Assembly (NCBI RefSeq): GCF_003664185.1
Contig: NZ_RCCS01000009.1
Span: 247,599-311,598 of the forward strand
Length of the DNA stretch: 64,000 bases
Direction of reading: 5' to 3'
From: Tenacibaculum discolor
GTDB lineage: Bacteria > Bacteroidota > Bacteroidia > Flavobacteriales > Flavobacteriaceae
Part shown: one piece after another, positions 54,271-63,969 of the stretch
Position numbering within the stretch: the stretch's first letter is position 1
How the letters are laid out: each line of letters opens with the position of its first letter
Translations under genes and position numbers: made by a program
The notes under the pieces: model-generated
Databases searched by the model: none
Told to the model about the DNA's origin: nothing
The model's input: only the letters and a program-made list of their open reading frames with translations

Positions 54271-54438
54271 AAATATCTGATATTTTCACCACTAAAATAT
54301 TAAATTTACAATGGAATGCATGAGTTAAATCTATAAATTGATTAGAATGTTTTTTTACTTACTTAATAACTCTTTATTCTTTTATAAACAAGCCTAGAAA
54401 AACCCGCTATTTATCGCGCTTAATTCATATTTCATATT

Positions 54439-54446
54439 TACCTTTG
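54439..54446 (+). promoter_or_regulatory. Candidate -7 box driving the TPP riboswitch
   Basis: TACCTTTG fits TAnnTTTG, about 12 bp upstream of the first riboswitch bases. Confidence 0.5.
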
Positions 54447-54457
54447 CACCGTTCTCA

Positions 54458-54605
54458 TAAAGGGGTGCCTTTTTGAGTTATTAGTGTTTAATGAATAGTT
54501 GTTAGTTAACTTAAAATTCAACATTTATAACTTGTAATTAAAAGTAGGGCTGAGATCATACCCAACGAACCTGGAACAGGTAATGCTGTTTAGGGAAGCG
54601 AGCGT
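54458..54605 (+). promoter_or_regulatory. TPP (THI-element) riboswitch
   Basis: Conserved parts in order: GGGGTGCC at 54462, GGCTGAGA at 54548, ACCC and GAACCTGGAACAGGTAATGCTG from about 54561, closing with GGGAAGCG. These are the two sensor halves that bind the pyrimidine and pyrophosphate of TPP. A 78-nt insert in the P3 arm separates the first two blocks, longer than usual. It precedes a TonB receptor, so thiamine or a precursor is the likely cargo. Confidence 0.92.
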
Positions 54606-54665
54606 AAATAAAAGGTCTGGTAGACCTTTTTAGCGAGTGCAAAAGTAAAGTTATGCTTTACGCTC
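54600..54665 (+). promoter_or_regulatory. Riboswitch expression platform with competing hairpins
   Basis: GAGCGTAAA (54600-54608), overlapping the 3' edge of the aptamer, can pair with TTTACGCTC (54657-54665). The latter can also join a local GTAAAG/CTTTAC hairpin (54645-54661). Between them is a terminator-like stem AAAGGTCT / AGACCTTT (54611-54629) followed by TT. The exclusive pairings look like an on/off switch. Confidence 0.55.
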
Positions 54666-54730
54666 ACAATTATTCAATGTTTAACTAAAGAATAATTACC
54701 TCTTTTTATTCGATTTTGTTTTTTTATAAA

Positions 54731-57109
54731 ATGAGACCGATGTCTTTCAAACAACAACCACAAGTAAAACTAATAGCTTTTTTACTCGTATTATTTGCAA
54801 CCTTAACAGCAAACGCACAAACGGTTACTTTCTCAGGAAAAGTAGTTGATGGTAACCAAAATCCTTTGGTGGGTGCTACTGTTACTGTTGCCTCTCTTAA
54901 CAAAGGAATTGCTACCGATTTCAAGGGTGACTTTACATTAAATCTATCAATAGGAACTTATGTATTTAAGATTTCTCATGTTGGTTTCAAACCTCTTTTG
55001 CAAGAGGTTGTTATTACCAAAAATCAACAGTTTACATTTCAGTTAATTTCTGATGAAGCTATTTTAGACGAAGTGTTGGTTTCTGCTGTTCGTGTAAAAG
55101 CAGATGCACCTGTAACACACTCTAACCTTAGCAAACAAGAAATTGAAAAACGTAATTTAGGACAGGATATTCCTGTATTATTAAACTATTTACCGTCAGT
55201 AACTTCATCATCTGATGCGGGTGCTGGTATTGGATACACTTATATTCGTGTACGTGGTTCGGATGCTACTCGTGTAAATGTTACGATTAACGGAATTCCG
55301 TATAACGATGCCGAGAGTCAGGGGACTTTTTGGGTTAATATGGGAGATTTTGCTTCTTCTACCCAAAGTTTACAATTACAACGTGGTGTGGGTACTTCTA
55401 CAAACGGTTCTGGAGCTTTTGGAGCTAGTTTAAACATCTTAACCGATGCCGTTTCGGAAGAAGCTGGTGGAGAAATTTCAAATGCTTTTGGTTCGTACGG
55501 AACAAGAAAGCATACCGTAAAATTTACTACTGGAAAATTAAATAATGGGTTTGAGTTCGCAGGACGTTTGTCTAACATTTATTCTGACGGATATGTTGAC
55601 CGTGCTTTCACTGATTTAAAATCGTATTTCTTACAAGGTAGCTATACTGATGATAACACCTTGATTAAAGCTTTAGTTTTTGGTGGAAAGGAAAGAACCT
55701 ACCAAGCTTGGTATGGTTTAACTCCTGAAGAACTAAAAGAAAATCGTCGTCAGAACCCGTATACCTATGATAATGAAACCGATAATTATTGGCAAGATCA
55801 CTACCAACTACACTGGAATGAAAAATTATCTGAGAATTGGTCTACCAACATAGGTTTAAACTATACGCGTGGTAAAGGATATTACGAGCAGTTTAAAGAA
55901 GGAAGTGATGCTGCAGACTATGATGGTTTAATTGTAGATGGTAGTGATGTGATTGTTAGAAGATGGTTAGACAATCATTTTTATGTTGCTAATGCGAATG
56001 CTACTTACAAAAATGATAAACTAGAAATTATTTCTGGAGCTTCTTATAGTACCTTTAATAACGACCATTATGGAGAAGTAATATGGGGAAGCGATTTAGC
56101 TCCAAATACCAATATTAATGACCATTACTACGATAGTACTTCTGAAAAAACAGATTTGAGTGTTTTCTCTAAAGCTACGTTTAGTCTTTCAGAACAATTT
56201 AAAGCGTTTGTTGATTTACAAGGAAGGTTTGTAAATTATCAAACGAAAGGATTGACATCTGATAGAGCTCCTATTGATGTTGATAAAGATTATAACTTCT
56301 TTAATCCTAAGTTTGGGCTTACCTATACCATAAATGACAAACATAGTTTATATGCTTCGTACGCTAAAGCGAACAGAGAACCTAATAGAAATGATTTTGA
56401 AGGTGGTAATTCTCAACACGAAAGCTTAGATGATTATGAGTTAGGTTGGCGCTTGGCTAATAAAACAGTTCGATTAAATACAAACGTATACTATATGGAT
56501 TATCAGAATCAATTAATTCTTACCGGTGCTATTGACCCAAATACTGGAGAACCTTTACGTGCTTCTAGTGGTAGTAGTTATCGTTTAGGACTGGAAATTG
56601 ATGCAGATATTACCTTATCTGAACAAGTATCTATGCGTCCTAACATTGCTTTTAGTAAGAACATTAATAGGGATTACAATGCTGAAATTAATGGGGAATT
56701 ACAAAATTTAGGAGATACTCCTATTACTTTTTCTCCTGACATCGTTTTTGGAAATGCATTAATTTATCGACCAGTTAACAATATACAAATCGCATTCTTA
56801 TCTAAATATGTTGGAAAACAATTTATGAGTAACCTAGATAGTAGAGTATCTGATTTAGATGTTTTAAAAGGATTCTTTACGAGTGACTTAAACATTGTGT
56901 ACGAAATTAAAACTAAGAAGATTTTTAAATCAATTGTACTTACTGGGTTAGTAAACAACATTTTTAACAAAGAATATGTTGATAGAGGATATTATTATAC
57001 ATACGACGATACGTGGACTACTCCAGGAACAACAACTACTGTTGATGGTGCTGGATACTATCCGCAAGCTACTAGAAACTTTTTAGTAGGTGCAACGTTA
57101 AAATTTTAA
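54731..57109 (+). CDS. TonB-dependent receptor, thiamine-type
   Basis: 792 aa from ATG 54731; a start at 54740 is equally possible. Signal peptide (LIAFLLVLFATLTANAQ), then a carboxypeptidase-like regulatory domain (about 25-110), a plug with IRVRGSDATRVNVTINGIPYND, and a beta barrel ending YPQATRNFLVGATLKF with terminal Phe. Uptake is powered by TonB from the inner membrane. The upstream TPP riboswitch implies thiamine, its phosphates or a precursor as cargo. No SusD partner. Confidence 0.9.
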   Translation: MRPMSFKQQPQVKLIAFLLVLFATLTANAQTVTFSGKVVDGNQNPLVGATVTVASLNKGIATDFKGDFTLNLSIGTYVFKISHVGFKPLLQEVVITKNQQFTFQLISDEAILDEVLVSAVRVKADAPVTHSNLSKQEIEKRNLGQDIPVLLNYLPSVTSSSDAGAGIGYTYIRVRGSDATRVNVTINGIPYNDAESQGTFWVNMGDFASSTQSLQLQRGVGTSTNGSGAFGASLNILTDAVSEEAGGEISNAFGSYGTRKHTVKFTTGKLNNGFEFAGRLSNIYSDGYVDRAFTDLKSYFLQGSYTDDNTLIKALVFGGKERTYQAWYGLTPEELKENRRQNPYTYDNETDNYWQDHYQLHWNEKLSENWSTNIGLNYTRGKGYYEQFKEGSDAADYDGLIVDGSDVIVRRWLDNHFYVANANATYKNDKLEIISGASYSTFNNDHYGEVIWGSDLAPNTNINDHYYDSTSEKTDLSVFSKATFSLSEQFKAFVDLQGRFVNYQTKGLTSDRAPIDVDKDYNFFNPKFGLTYTINDKHSLYASYAKANREPNRNDFEGGNSQHESLDDYELGWRLANKTVRLNTNVYYMDYQNQLILTGAIDPNTGEPLRASSGSSYRLGLEIDADITLSEQVSMRPNIAFSKNINRDYNAEINGELQNLGDTPITFSPDIVFGNALIYRPVNNIQIAFLSKYVGKQFMSNLDSRVSDLDVLKGFFTSDLNIVYEIKTKKIFKSIVLTGLVNNIFNKEYVDRGYYYTYDDTWTTPGTTTTVDGAGYYPQATRNFLVGATLKF

Positions 57110-57130
57110 GTGGGAAAATGCTAGAAAAAC

Positions 57131-57161
57131 AAAAAACCGAGACAAATTGTCTCGGTTTTTT
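57131..57161 (+). terminator. Terminator after the TonB receptor
   Basis: CCGAGACAA / TTGTCTCGG stem with A6/T6 flanks, 22 bp after the stop. Confidence 0.85.
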
Positions 57162-57214
57162 TATGAAGCTTCTTTTTACCTTTGACTACTCAATTAAAAA
57201 ACAATCAAATTACT

Positions 57215-57721
57215 ATGAAACTGAAAGAAACCTTAATAATATTACTTTCTCTAACAAGTATCGGGCTTGGAATTTATTCTTTTAAATTAAACAAAGAAGT
57301 TTCTCTCTTAATGGATGCTAAAAACTTTACTTTTAAATGGATAAATAATTACGAAATCTTAACTAGCTACTGGAAAGAGAACAATAAAATAGCTAATCAG
57401 TTTTTTGATGTAAACTTTGATTCCAATTATGAAATTGCTAGAGTTTATACTACTTATGGAAAAGTATATCAAACTTGTTTTGACAGGAATGAAAATGGCG
57501 TTTATGAAAAAACTGATTGTTATAATTCAGTTGGGGATAAAGTTGGTTATTCTCTCGATAATGATGAGGATGGAGTGCCAGAAGAATTCGTGTTAATTTA
57601 TGACTCAAAAAAAGAATTAAAATTTGTTGATAGTAATTTTGATGGCAAATTTGAAAAAGTCATTATAATTAATAATAACAACGAAACTGAATTTTTAATC
57701 AAAACAATGTTTGAAGATTAA
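57215..57721 (+). CDS. Unknown small exported protein
   Basis: 168 aa from ATG 57215 (MKLKETLIILLSLTSIGLGI), with an uncleaved or signal-type N-terminal helix. The body is rich in Asp/Asn with repeated short acidic loops (NENGVYEKTD, NDEDGVPEE, SNFDGKFEK) resembling calcium-binding DxDxDG-like loops. It is alone between terminators. Ca2+ binding is only a suggestion; no family recognised. Confidence 0.6.
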   Translation: MKLKETLIILLSLTSIGLGIYSFKLNKEVSLLMDAKNFTFKWINNYEILTSYWKENNKIANQFFDVNFDSNYEIARVYTTYGKVYQTCFDRNENGVYEKTDCYNSVGDKVGYSLDNDEDGVPEEFVLIYDSKKELKFVDSNFDGKFEKVIIINNNNETEFLIKTMFED

Positions 57722-57733
57722 TTAGATGAATAA

Positions 57734-57762
57734 AAAATCCCGAGTATACTACCCGGGATTTT
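57734..57762. terminator. Terminator between convergent genes
   Basis: AAAATCCCG / CGGGATTTT stem between the small plus-strand gene and the minus-strand rhodanese gene. Confidence 0.7.
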
Positions 57763-57764
57763 CT

Positions 57765-58145
57765 TTATTCTTTATTTTTCTCTGTCCATTCTAAATAGCC
57801 TCCTAAAACATTATAGGCTTCATAACCTTTTTCAGCTAAAAGTTCGGTAGCTTTTTCACTTCTACCTCCAGATCGACAGTAAATATATACAGGTCGAGTT
57901 TTATCTAACTTTTCTAAAACCTTTCCTTCAAAATCATCTCCAGTAATATCTATTTTAATTGGAGTTTTAATAACTCCTTCTGCCCATTCTTGCGGTGTTC
58001 TAACATCTAATAACTGTACGTTATCTTCGTTTTCTAAAACTACTTGTAGATTTTCTACCGTGATATCTTTTGCCTCTTTGGTTTGAGGTTTACACGATAC
58101 TACCATCGTTAAAAATAAACCTACTAAAAATATACCTCTCTTCAT
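57765..58145 (-). CDS. Rhodanese-like lipoprotein
   Basis: 126 aa from ATG 58145 (MKRGIFLVGLFLTMVVSCKP, lipobox VVSC). One rhodanese domain with the active-site loop YCRSGGRSEKA, catalytic Cys included. It carries sulfane sulfur or acts as a sulfurtransferase at the periplasmic side. It directly follows the MBL-rhodanese gene on the same strand, 5 bp apart, so the two act together in sulfur handling. Confidence 0.85.
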   Translation of the reverse strand: MKRGIFLVGLFLTMVVSCKPQTKEAKDITVENLQVVLENEDNVQLLDVRTPQEWAEGVIKTPIKIDITGDDFEGKVLEKLDKTRPVYIYCRSGGRSEKATELLAEKGYEAYNVLGGYLEWTEKNKE

Positions 58146-58150
58146 TATCC

Positions 58151-59560
58151 TTATTTTAAAGTTGATGGGCATACCGTTGCTGTTCTTGGAATATCAGTTT
58201 CTTTAATAGCCTTATATCCTCCAGCAACATCAATTATATTATGGAATCCTCTTGCTTTTAAAATAGATGCTGCAATTACTGAACGGTATCCACCAGCACA
58301 GTGTACATAAAAATCTTCTTTTGTTGGAAACTCTTCAACATGTTCGTTTAAGAAATCTAACGGTGTACTTGGTACATCTACAATATGTTCATTTGCATAT
58401 TCTCCTGGCTTTCTAACATCAAAAACAGGTGCTTTTTTCGTAATTGCTTCTGCTAAAACATCTGCAGAAACAGAACGTAACGTATCTATTTCTTTTCCTG
58501 CTTCTTTCCATGAATTAAAGCTTCCATCTAAATACCCTAATACATTATCAAAACCAACTCGAGATAAGCGTGTTATAGTTGTTTCTTCTTCTCCTTCAGG
58601 AGTAACTAATAAAATTGGCTGTGTAACATCTTTAATCAATGCACCTACCCATGGAGCAAATGTTCCTCCTAAACCAATAAAAATTGATTGCGGTATAAAT
58701 CCTTTAATAAACTCTGATTGATGACGTACATCTAAAATCAACGCATCTGTTTCGTTTGCTATTTTTTCAAAATCTGCTACCGATAATGCTCTTGCTCCAC
58801 TCTTAATAACTTCATCAATAGATTGATATCCTTCCTTATTCATTTTTACATTTAAAGGAAAATATTCTGGTGGAGGTAATAATCCATCGGTTACTTCTTT
58901 TACAAACTCTTCTTTAGTCATATCTGCACGTAATGCATAATTGGTTTTCTTTTGATCTCCAATAGTACCAACTGTTTCTTTGCTTAAGTTCTTACCACAA
59001 GCTGAACCTGCTCCGTGTGCTGGATATACAATTACATCATCTTCAAGGGTCATAATTTTTGTACGCAAACTATCATATAACAATCCTGCTAATTCTTCTT
59101 GTGTTAAGTTTGCAGCTTTTTGTGCTAAATCTGGGCGCCCTACATCACCTAAAAATAAGGTATCTCCACTAAAAACTGCATGGTTTTTTCCATTCTTATC
59201 TTTTAATAAATAAGAAGTACTCTCCATTGTGTGTCCTGGAGTATGCAATACGGTAAGAGTAATATCTCCTAATGTGAACACTTCTCCATCTGTAGCTATA
59301 TGAGCCTCATAATTTGTTTTTGCTGTTGGTCCGTATACAATTGTCGCTCCTGTTTTCTCAGCAAGCGTAACATGACCACTTACAAAATCTGCATGGAAGT
59401 GAGTTTCAAAAATATATTTGATCTTAGCGCCATCTTTTTCAGCTCTGTTTATATAAGGGTCAACTTCACGTAACGGATCTATAATTGCTACTTCTCCATT
59501 ACTTTCAATATAATAGGCTCCTTGTGCTAAACAACCTGTATAAATTTGCTCTATTTTCAT
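58151..59560 (-). CDS. MBL-fold persulfide dioxygenase-like protein fused to rhodanese domains
   Basis: 469 aa. The N-terminal metallo-beta-lactamase fold has the metal box ETHFHADFVSGH and later HTPGHTMES, the ETHE1/Blh type. Then come two rhodanese-like domains; the second has HCAGGYRSVIAAS with catalytic Cys, while the first, around DVRHQSEF, lacks an obvious catalytic Cys. Such fusions oxidise glutathione or CoA persulfide to sulfite. It lies next to a SulP anion transporter and a rhodanese lipoprotein, consistent with sulfide detoxification. No signal peptide. Confidence 0.85.
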   Translation of the reverse strand: MKIEQIYTGCLAQGAYYIESNGEVAIIDPLREVDPYINRAEKDGAKIKYIFETHFHADFVSGHVTLAEKTGATIVYGPTAKTNYEAHIATDGEVFTLGDITLTVLHTPGHTMESTSYLLKDKNGKNHAVFSGDTLFLGDVGRPDLAQKAANLTQEELAGLLYDSLRTKIMTLEDDVIVYPAHGAGSACGKNLSKETVGTIGDQKKTNYALRADMTKEEFVKEVTDGLLPPPEYFPLNVKMNKEGYQSIDEVIKSGARALSVADFEKIANETDALILDVRHQSEFIKGFIPQSIFIGLGGTFAPWVGALIKDVTQPILLVTPEGEEETTITRLSRVGFDNVLGYLDGSFNSWKEAGKEIDTLRSVSADVLAEAITKKAPVFDVRKPGEYANEHIVDVPSTPLDFLNEHVEEFPTKEDFYVHCAGGYRSVIAASILKARGFHNIIDVAGGYKAIKETDIPRTATVCPSTLK

Positions 59561-59571
59561 GATATTATATA

Positions 59572-61302
59572 TTATTTATACGCTTGGTGTATATACTGCG
59601 CGTATTTTTTCTGATTTTGATTATCTCCTGTTTTATAAAAATTTACGGCTCCATTGGCACGCATAAAAAAGTGATCTAAACTTACAACGTCTAATAAACC
59701 TCCTCTAAAAAAGGCATCTCTTACAGGGCCTTTTACTCCTGCAAAATAAAACTGAATATTGTGTTTGTTAAAATAAACGATGCGTTCTTTTAACATCTCT
59801 ATTCCTGTACTATCAACTCTGTTGATACTCTCCGCATCTAATACAATCAATTTTAATGCCTTCCCTTTTTCTTCTGTCATTTCGTCTAATTTATCTCTAA
59901 AATAGTTAGAGTTGGCATAAAATAATTGTGCATCGAAACGGAAAACTAAAATTTCATCATCTAAAATAACTTCTTTAAACCTGTTTTTATTACGATAGAA
60001 ATCTGAATTTGGTACTTTTCCTAACTCAGCTACATAGGGTCTTGAGGTTCTAAAAATTAAAACAATTAATGATAAAACTACTCCGATTAAAATTCCGTAT
60101 TCAATTCCGAAGAAAATAGTAGCCAAAAAAGTAGCTAAGAGTAACCAAAAATCTAGGTTATTAGCTTTCCATAGCCTTCTTGCTTCTTTTACATTTATTA
60201 AGTTAAAAACTGCAACTATAATAATTGCTGATAAAATAGTTTTAGGTAAATGATAAAATACTGGTGTTAAGAAAAGTAATGTAAACACTACTAAAATTGC
60301 AGAAACTATTGCTGAAACTCCTGTAGTTCCACCTGATTCTGCATTAATTGCCGAACGAGAAAAACTTGATGCTGATGGATACGATTGAAATAATGATCCT
60401 ACCATGTTACTCAAACCTAAAGCTACCAACTCCTGATTTGGTCTTACTCTATACTCATCTTGTTTGGCTTCCAACGTTTTTCCGATAGAAATGGTTTCTA
60501 AATATCCTACCATAACTAAGGTTGCTGCTATAGGCATCAATTCACGTATTAGAGCTACATCAATTACTGGCATTGAAAATTTTGGTAAACCTGAAGGAAT
60601 ATCTTTTACAATGGCAACATCGGAGAGCTGTGTTCCAAAAAAACGTATGCTTAGTATACCGAGTATAACTACGATTAAGGCATTTGGTATTTTTTTATTG
60701 ACTCTTCTAAATATTATAATAATAGCACATGCTATTAAGCCTATAATTGTTGTATTTGTTTTAAAATATTTAAGTCTGAAAAGAATATCTTCTAATAGTA
60801 CATGAATTTGATCGCTCTGTACAAACTCAACTCCTAATAGATTTCTAAATTGGTTCAGTCCAATAATTAAAGCTACGGCAGAAGTAAATCCTGTTATTAC
60901 AGGTCTTGATAAAAAATTTACAATAAATCCTAAACGGAAAATTCCCATTAAAAATTGAATTGTTCCTACTACCAGTGCGAGTAATATTGCAATGGCGATG
61001 TAACTTTCTGAACCTGTAAGTGCTAAGGTAGAAACTCCTGTTGCTACTATTAATGAATCCATTGCTACAGGACCAATTGCTACTTGACGAGATGTTCCAA
61101 AAATAGCATACATTAACTGAGGCATTAAAGCTGCATACAATCCATAAATTGGTGGTAATCCAGCAATTAATGCGTAAGCAATACCTTGTGGAATTAAGAC
61201 AATAGCAACTGTTATACCTGCAACTACATCACCTCTTAACTGCGATTTTTTATAGTTGGGCAACCATTCTAATATTGGTATGAGTTTTTTTAGTAAATTC
61301 AT
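59572..61302 (-). CDS. SulP-family anion transporter
   Basis: 576 aa. About 11-12 membrane segments with GLPPIYGLYAALMPQLMYAIFG and SFSRSAINAESGGTT landmarks, then a C-terminal STAS domain (LIVLDAESINRVDSTGIEMLKE). SulP proteins carry sulfate, bicarbonate or other anions. Lying 11 bp from the MBL-rhodanese gene, it may move sulfite or sulfate made there; substrate is not provable from sequence. Confidence 0.88.
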   Translation of the reverse strand: MNLLKKLIPILEWLPNYKKSQLRGDVVAGITVAIVLIPQGIAYALIAGLPPIYGLYAALMPQLMYAIFGTSRQVAIGPVAMDSLIVATGVSTLALTGSESYIAIAILLALVVGTIQFLMGIFRLGFIVNFLSRPVITGFTSAVALIIGLNQFRNLLGVEFVQSDQIHVLLEDILFRLKYFKTNTTIIGLIACAIIIIFRRVNKKIPNALIVVILGILSIRFFGTQLSDVAIVKDIPSGLPKFSMPVIDVALIRELMPIAATLVMVGYLETISIGKTLEAKQDEYRVRPNQELVALGLSNMVGSLFQSYPSASSFSRSAINAESGGTTGVSAIVSAILVVFTLLFLTPVFYHLPKTILSAIIIVAVFNLINVKEARRLWKANNLDFWLLLATFLATIFFGIEYGILIGVVLSLIVLIFRTSRPYVAELGKVPNSDFYRNKNRFKEVILDDEILVFRFDAQLFYANSNYFRDKLDEMTEEKGKALKLIVLDAESINRVDSTGIEMLKERIVYFNKHNIQFYFAGVKGPVRDAFFRGGLLDVVSLDHFFMRANGAVNFYKTGDNQNQKKYAQYIHQAYK

Positions 61303-61322
61303 TTACTCTATAAAAACGTTCT

Positions 61323-62621
61323 TTAATTATTTATCTTATAAAAGGGAATTGTCCATTCTAAAAAGTTTTTTTTCATACTTTTTTTCTCTATTTTAATGGT
61401 ATGCACTCCTTCTGATAAATTTTCAATATTTATATATCCTTGTAATCCAAACTGTTTCGTTCTAGGATGATTGTCATATCTTATAAAATCAATAGGTATA
61501 ATTTCTCCATCTATTGACACTTTATTATATTCTTTATAGCAGGCTAGTAAAAATTTAGCTTGATTTTGATCTTCTATTATTTTTGATACATCAGTCTTTT
61601 CTTCGAATTCACCGCAAATCTCTTCTCTTATCGTTCTTTCATATTTAAATATGGGTATAAATACTTCTACAACTTTTGACTCTATTTTACTTGACTCTAT
61701 TTCAGGGGCTAGCAAAAATGTATTGGATTTATTACTGTCTTTATAGTAATCTGAATACGTTTTGTATTTATTGAAAAAGTTCTGCTTGTTTGAAATAACT
61801 AGATAAAATATGTTTGTTTTCGGGATTTGTATACTTGCTAGAACCACACCCGAAAAAAAGAAAAACAACATTAAATAAACTATTGATTTTTTCTTCTTAA
61901 AATTTGAACCAAATATCATTGATACTTGCAAAATACTTTTATATAGTGGTCCAAAAGATATCATTGACACAAATTTTACCACTTTGAAATTTAAGACTTG
62001 TAGTTTTTCTTTTTCTTTATTCTTCTTTAAATTAGAGAACATAGTAATTATTGATTGCAACATTAGGCTGATTGCAATTAAAAAAGCTGGTATTAAAAGA
62101 ATATAGGTATTTACATACGCTGAAAGTAGGTTGAATAATAACAGGTAAATACTTGAAAAAAATGCCATGTAACCATACATTAATAAAAAGGTAAACGCTA
62201 CAGAAAAAATTACACTACATAATTCGTCTACTTTTTGTATTGAGTCTTTTAGTTTTGGTAATATTGAAAGTATTTTTTCTGTGTAAATTTTTGAATAAGC
62301 ACTATCTTCTATACTATAGTCAGGAAAAACTGAATTAAGCCCTACCAAGCCCACCCAATAAGCTCTTAAGAAGAAATGTATTACAAACATTGAAGCCAAT
62401 ATACTTACTGCTATTAGCCCAAAAAAAGTAATGAAATACCCTATATAATATTGGTTAGGATTTAGAAAATCTATAAAGAAATTTGCAATCCAACCAATGA
62501 TATCAAAAAGCTTAAAAGAACCAAAAATTGCAATTGCAGAAACCAATAATTCCGCTTCCCAACTTTCATCTTTTAATCGTTGCAACCATCCTTTCGTTTC
62601 TGTATTAGACTTATTATCCAT
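61323..62621 (-). CDS. Unknown multi-pass membrane protein
   Basis: 432 aa. A cytoplasmic start with DKSNTETKGWLQRLKDESWEAELLVSA, then about six membrane segments between residues 30 and 270, and a periplasmic C-terminal domain of about 150 residues (FKYERTIREEICGEFEE and ends EWTIPFYKINN). No family recognised. It lies between ruvB and the SulP gene on the same strand, 15-20 bp from each neighbour, so it is cotranscribed. Function not assigned. Confidence 0.7.
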   Translation of the reverse strand: MDNKSNTETKGWLQRLKDESWEAELLVSAIAIFGSFKLFDIIGWIANFFIDFLNPNQYYIGYFITFFGLIAVSILASMFVIHFFLRAYWVGLVGLNSVFPDYSIEDSAYSKIYTEKILSILPKLKDSIQKVDELCSVIFSVAFTFLLMYGYMAFFSSIYLLLFNLLSAYVNTYILLIPAFLIAISLMLQSIITMFSNLKKNKEKEKLQVLNFKVVKFVSMISFGPLYKSILQVSMIFGSNFKKKKSIVYLMLFFFFSGVVLASIQIPKTNIFYLVISNKQNFFNKYKTYSDYYKDSNKSNTFLLAPEIESSKIESKVVEVFIPIFKYERTIREEICGEFEEKTDVSKIIEDQNQAKFLLACYKEYNKVSIDGEIIPIDFIRYDNHPRTKQFGLQGYINIENLSEGVHTIKIEKKSMKKNFLEWTIPFYKINN

Positions 62622-62636
62622 AGCTTATTCTAAACT

Positions 62637-63659
62637 TTAAAAGAGTTCTCCTTGGCTAGTTCCTTTAATTCTTCCTAAATGTTTATAGGCTAAATCGGTT
62701 ACTTCTCTTCCTCTTGGCGTTCGCATAATAAATCCTTGTTGGATTAAAAAAGGCTCATAAACCTCTTCTATAGTTTCAGCGTTTTCAGCTACAGCTGTAG
62801 CTAAAGTGGTTATTCCAACTGGACCTCCTTTAAACTTATCAATAATCGTAGATAAAATTTTATTATCCATTTCATCTAAACCATGTGCATCCACATTTAA
62901 TGCTTTTAAGGCATATCTTGCTATTTCTATGGTAATAGTACCATCTCCCTTAATTTGAGCAAAATCACGTACTCTACGCAATAATGCGTTGGCAATACGA
63001 GGTGTTCCTCTACTTCTACCAGCAATTTCAATTGCTGCCTCCATAGAAATTGGCACTTTTAAGATATAAGCACTTCGTTGAATAATCGTTGTTAGTAATT
63101 CTGTTGAGTAATAATGTAATCGACTACTGATACCAAAACGAGCTCGCATAGGCGCTGTAAGCAATCCTGAACGAGTAGTAGCTCCTACCAAAGTAAATGG
63201 TTCAAGGTTAATTTGAACTGTACGTGCATTTGGACCAGATTCAATCATAATATCGATTTTATAATCTTCCATAGCTGAATACAAATATTCTTCAACTATA
63301 GGACTTAATCGATGGATCTCATCAATAAACAGAACATCTCGTTCATCTAAGTTGGTTAATAAGCCTGCTAAGTCTCCTGGTTTATCTAACACAGGTCCTG
63401 AGGTTACTTTTATACCAACTCCTAACTCATTAGCTAAGATATGAGCCAACGTCGTTTTACCTAATCCTGGAGGCCCGTGAAATAATGCATGATCTAATGC
63501 TTCATCTCGTTGATTCGCTGCCTCAACAAAAACTTTTAAGTTGTCTATTGCCTGATCTTGACCAGAGAAATCATCAAATGAGAGCGGACGTAACTTTTTT
63601 TCTACATCTAATTCTTCATTTGAGTAGTTTGTACTTTCAGGGTTTAGGTTTTCATTCAT
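62637..63659 (-). CDS. ruvB: Holliday junction branch-migration helicase RuvB
   Basis: 340 aa. Walker [11 protein letters not shown] near residue 65, Walker [10 protein letters not shown] near 112, the arginine-finger region [17 protein letters not shown], and the C-terminal winged helix ([18 protein letters not shown]). It drives branch migration with RuvA at recombination junctions. Full length. Starts at ATG 63659. Confidence 0.96.
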   Translation of the reverse strand: MNENLNPESTNYSNEELDVEKKLRPLSFDDFSGQDQAIDNLKVFVEAANQRDEALDHALFHGPPGLGKTTLAHILANELGVGIKVTSGPVLDKPGDLAGLLTNLDERDVLFIDEIHRLSPIVEEYLYSAMEDYKIDIMIESGPNARTVQINLEPFTLVGATTRSGLLTAPMRARFGISSRLHYYSTELLTTIIQRSAYILKVPISMEAAIEIAGRSRGTPRIANALLRRVRDFAQIKGDGTITIEIARYALKALNVDAHGLDEMDNKILSTIIDKFKGGPVGITTLATAVAENAETIEEVYEPFLIQQGFIMRTPRGREVTDLAYKHLGRIKGTSQGELF

Positions 63660-63666
63660 ATTGTTG

Positions 63667-63674
63667 CAAATATA
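63667..63674 (-). promoter_or_regulatory. Candidate -7 box of ruvB
   Basis: On the minus strand TATATTTG is a perfect TAnnTTTG box, ending 7 nt before the ruvB ATG, giving a very short leader. Confidence 0.5.
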
Positions 63675-63933
63675 CTTGAAATATGATGCTTGCTTTGTAA
63701 TATAAGTTACTTAGCAAATATTTTTATGCTAAGATACATATTATAAAATGTTGTGGTAGTTATTGTGAATAATAAATGACCCCCATATATAACCTCTATA
63801 CCTTAGTAATAAGAGACCTATACAATATTACTATTTCAAAAAGAGCGTCTTATGTTAATTGCTATTTTGGAGTTATCTTGATGTTTTAGTTTAGTAGTAA
63901 TAAAGTATTGAATTTAAAATAAGATCAAAAAAA

Positions 63934-63961
63934 AACCTCAATCTAATAAAAGATTGAGGTT
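63934..63961 (-). terminator. Terminator of an rRNA operon
   Basis: AACCTCAATCT / AGATTGAGGTT stem with a run of T on the minus strand after it, just beyond the 5S rRNA end. Between 63675 and 63933 I see no gene. Confidence 0.85.
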
Positions 63962-63969
63962 TAAAAGAA

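Noticed and set aside
54716..54730. Start of the TonB receptor at 54716
   Set aside because: The frame begins with a non-ATG codon; ATG 54731 or 54740 leads directly into the signal peptide.
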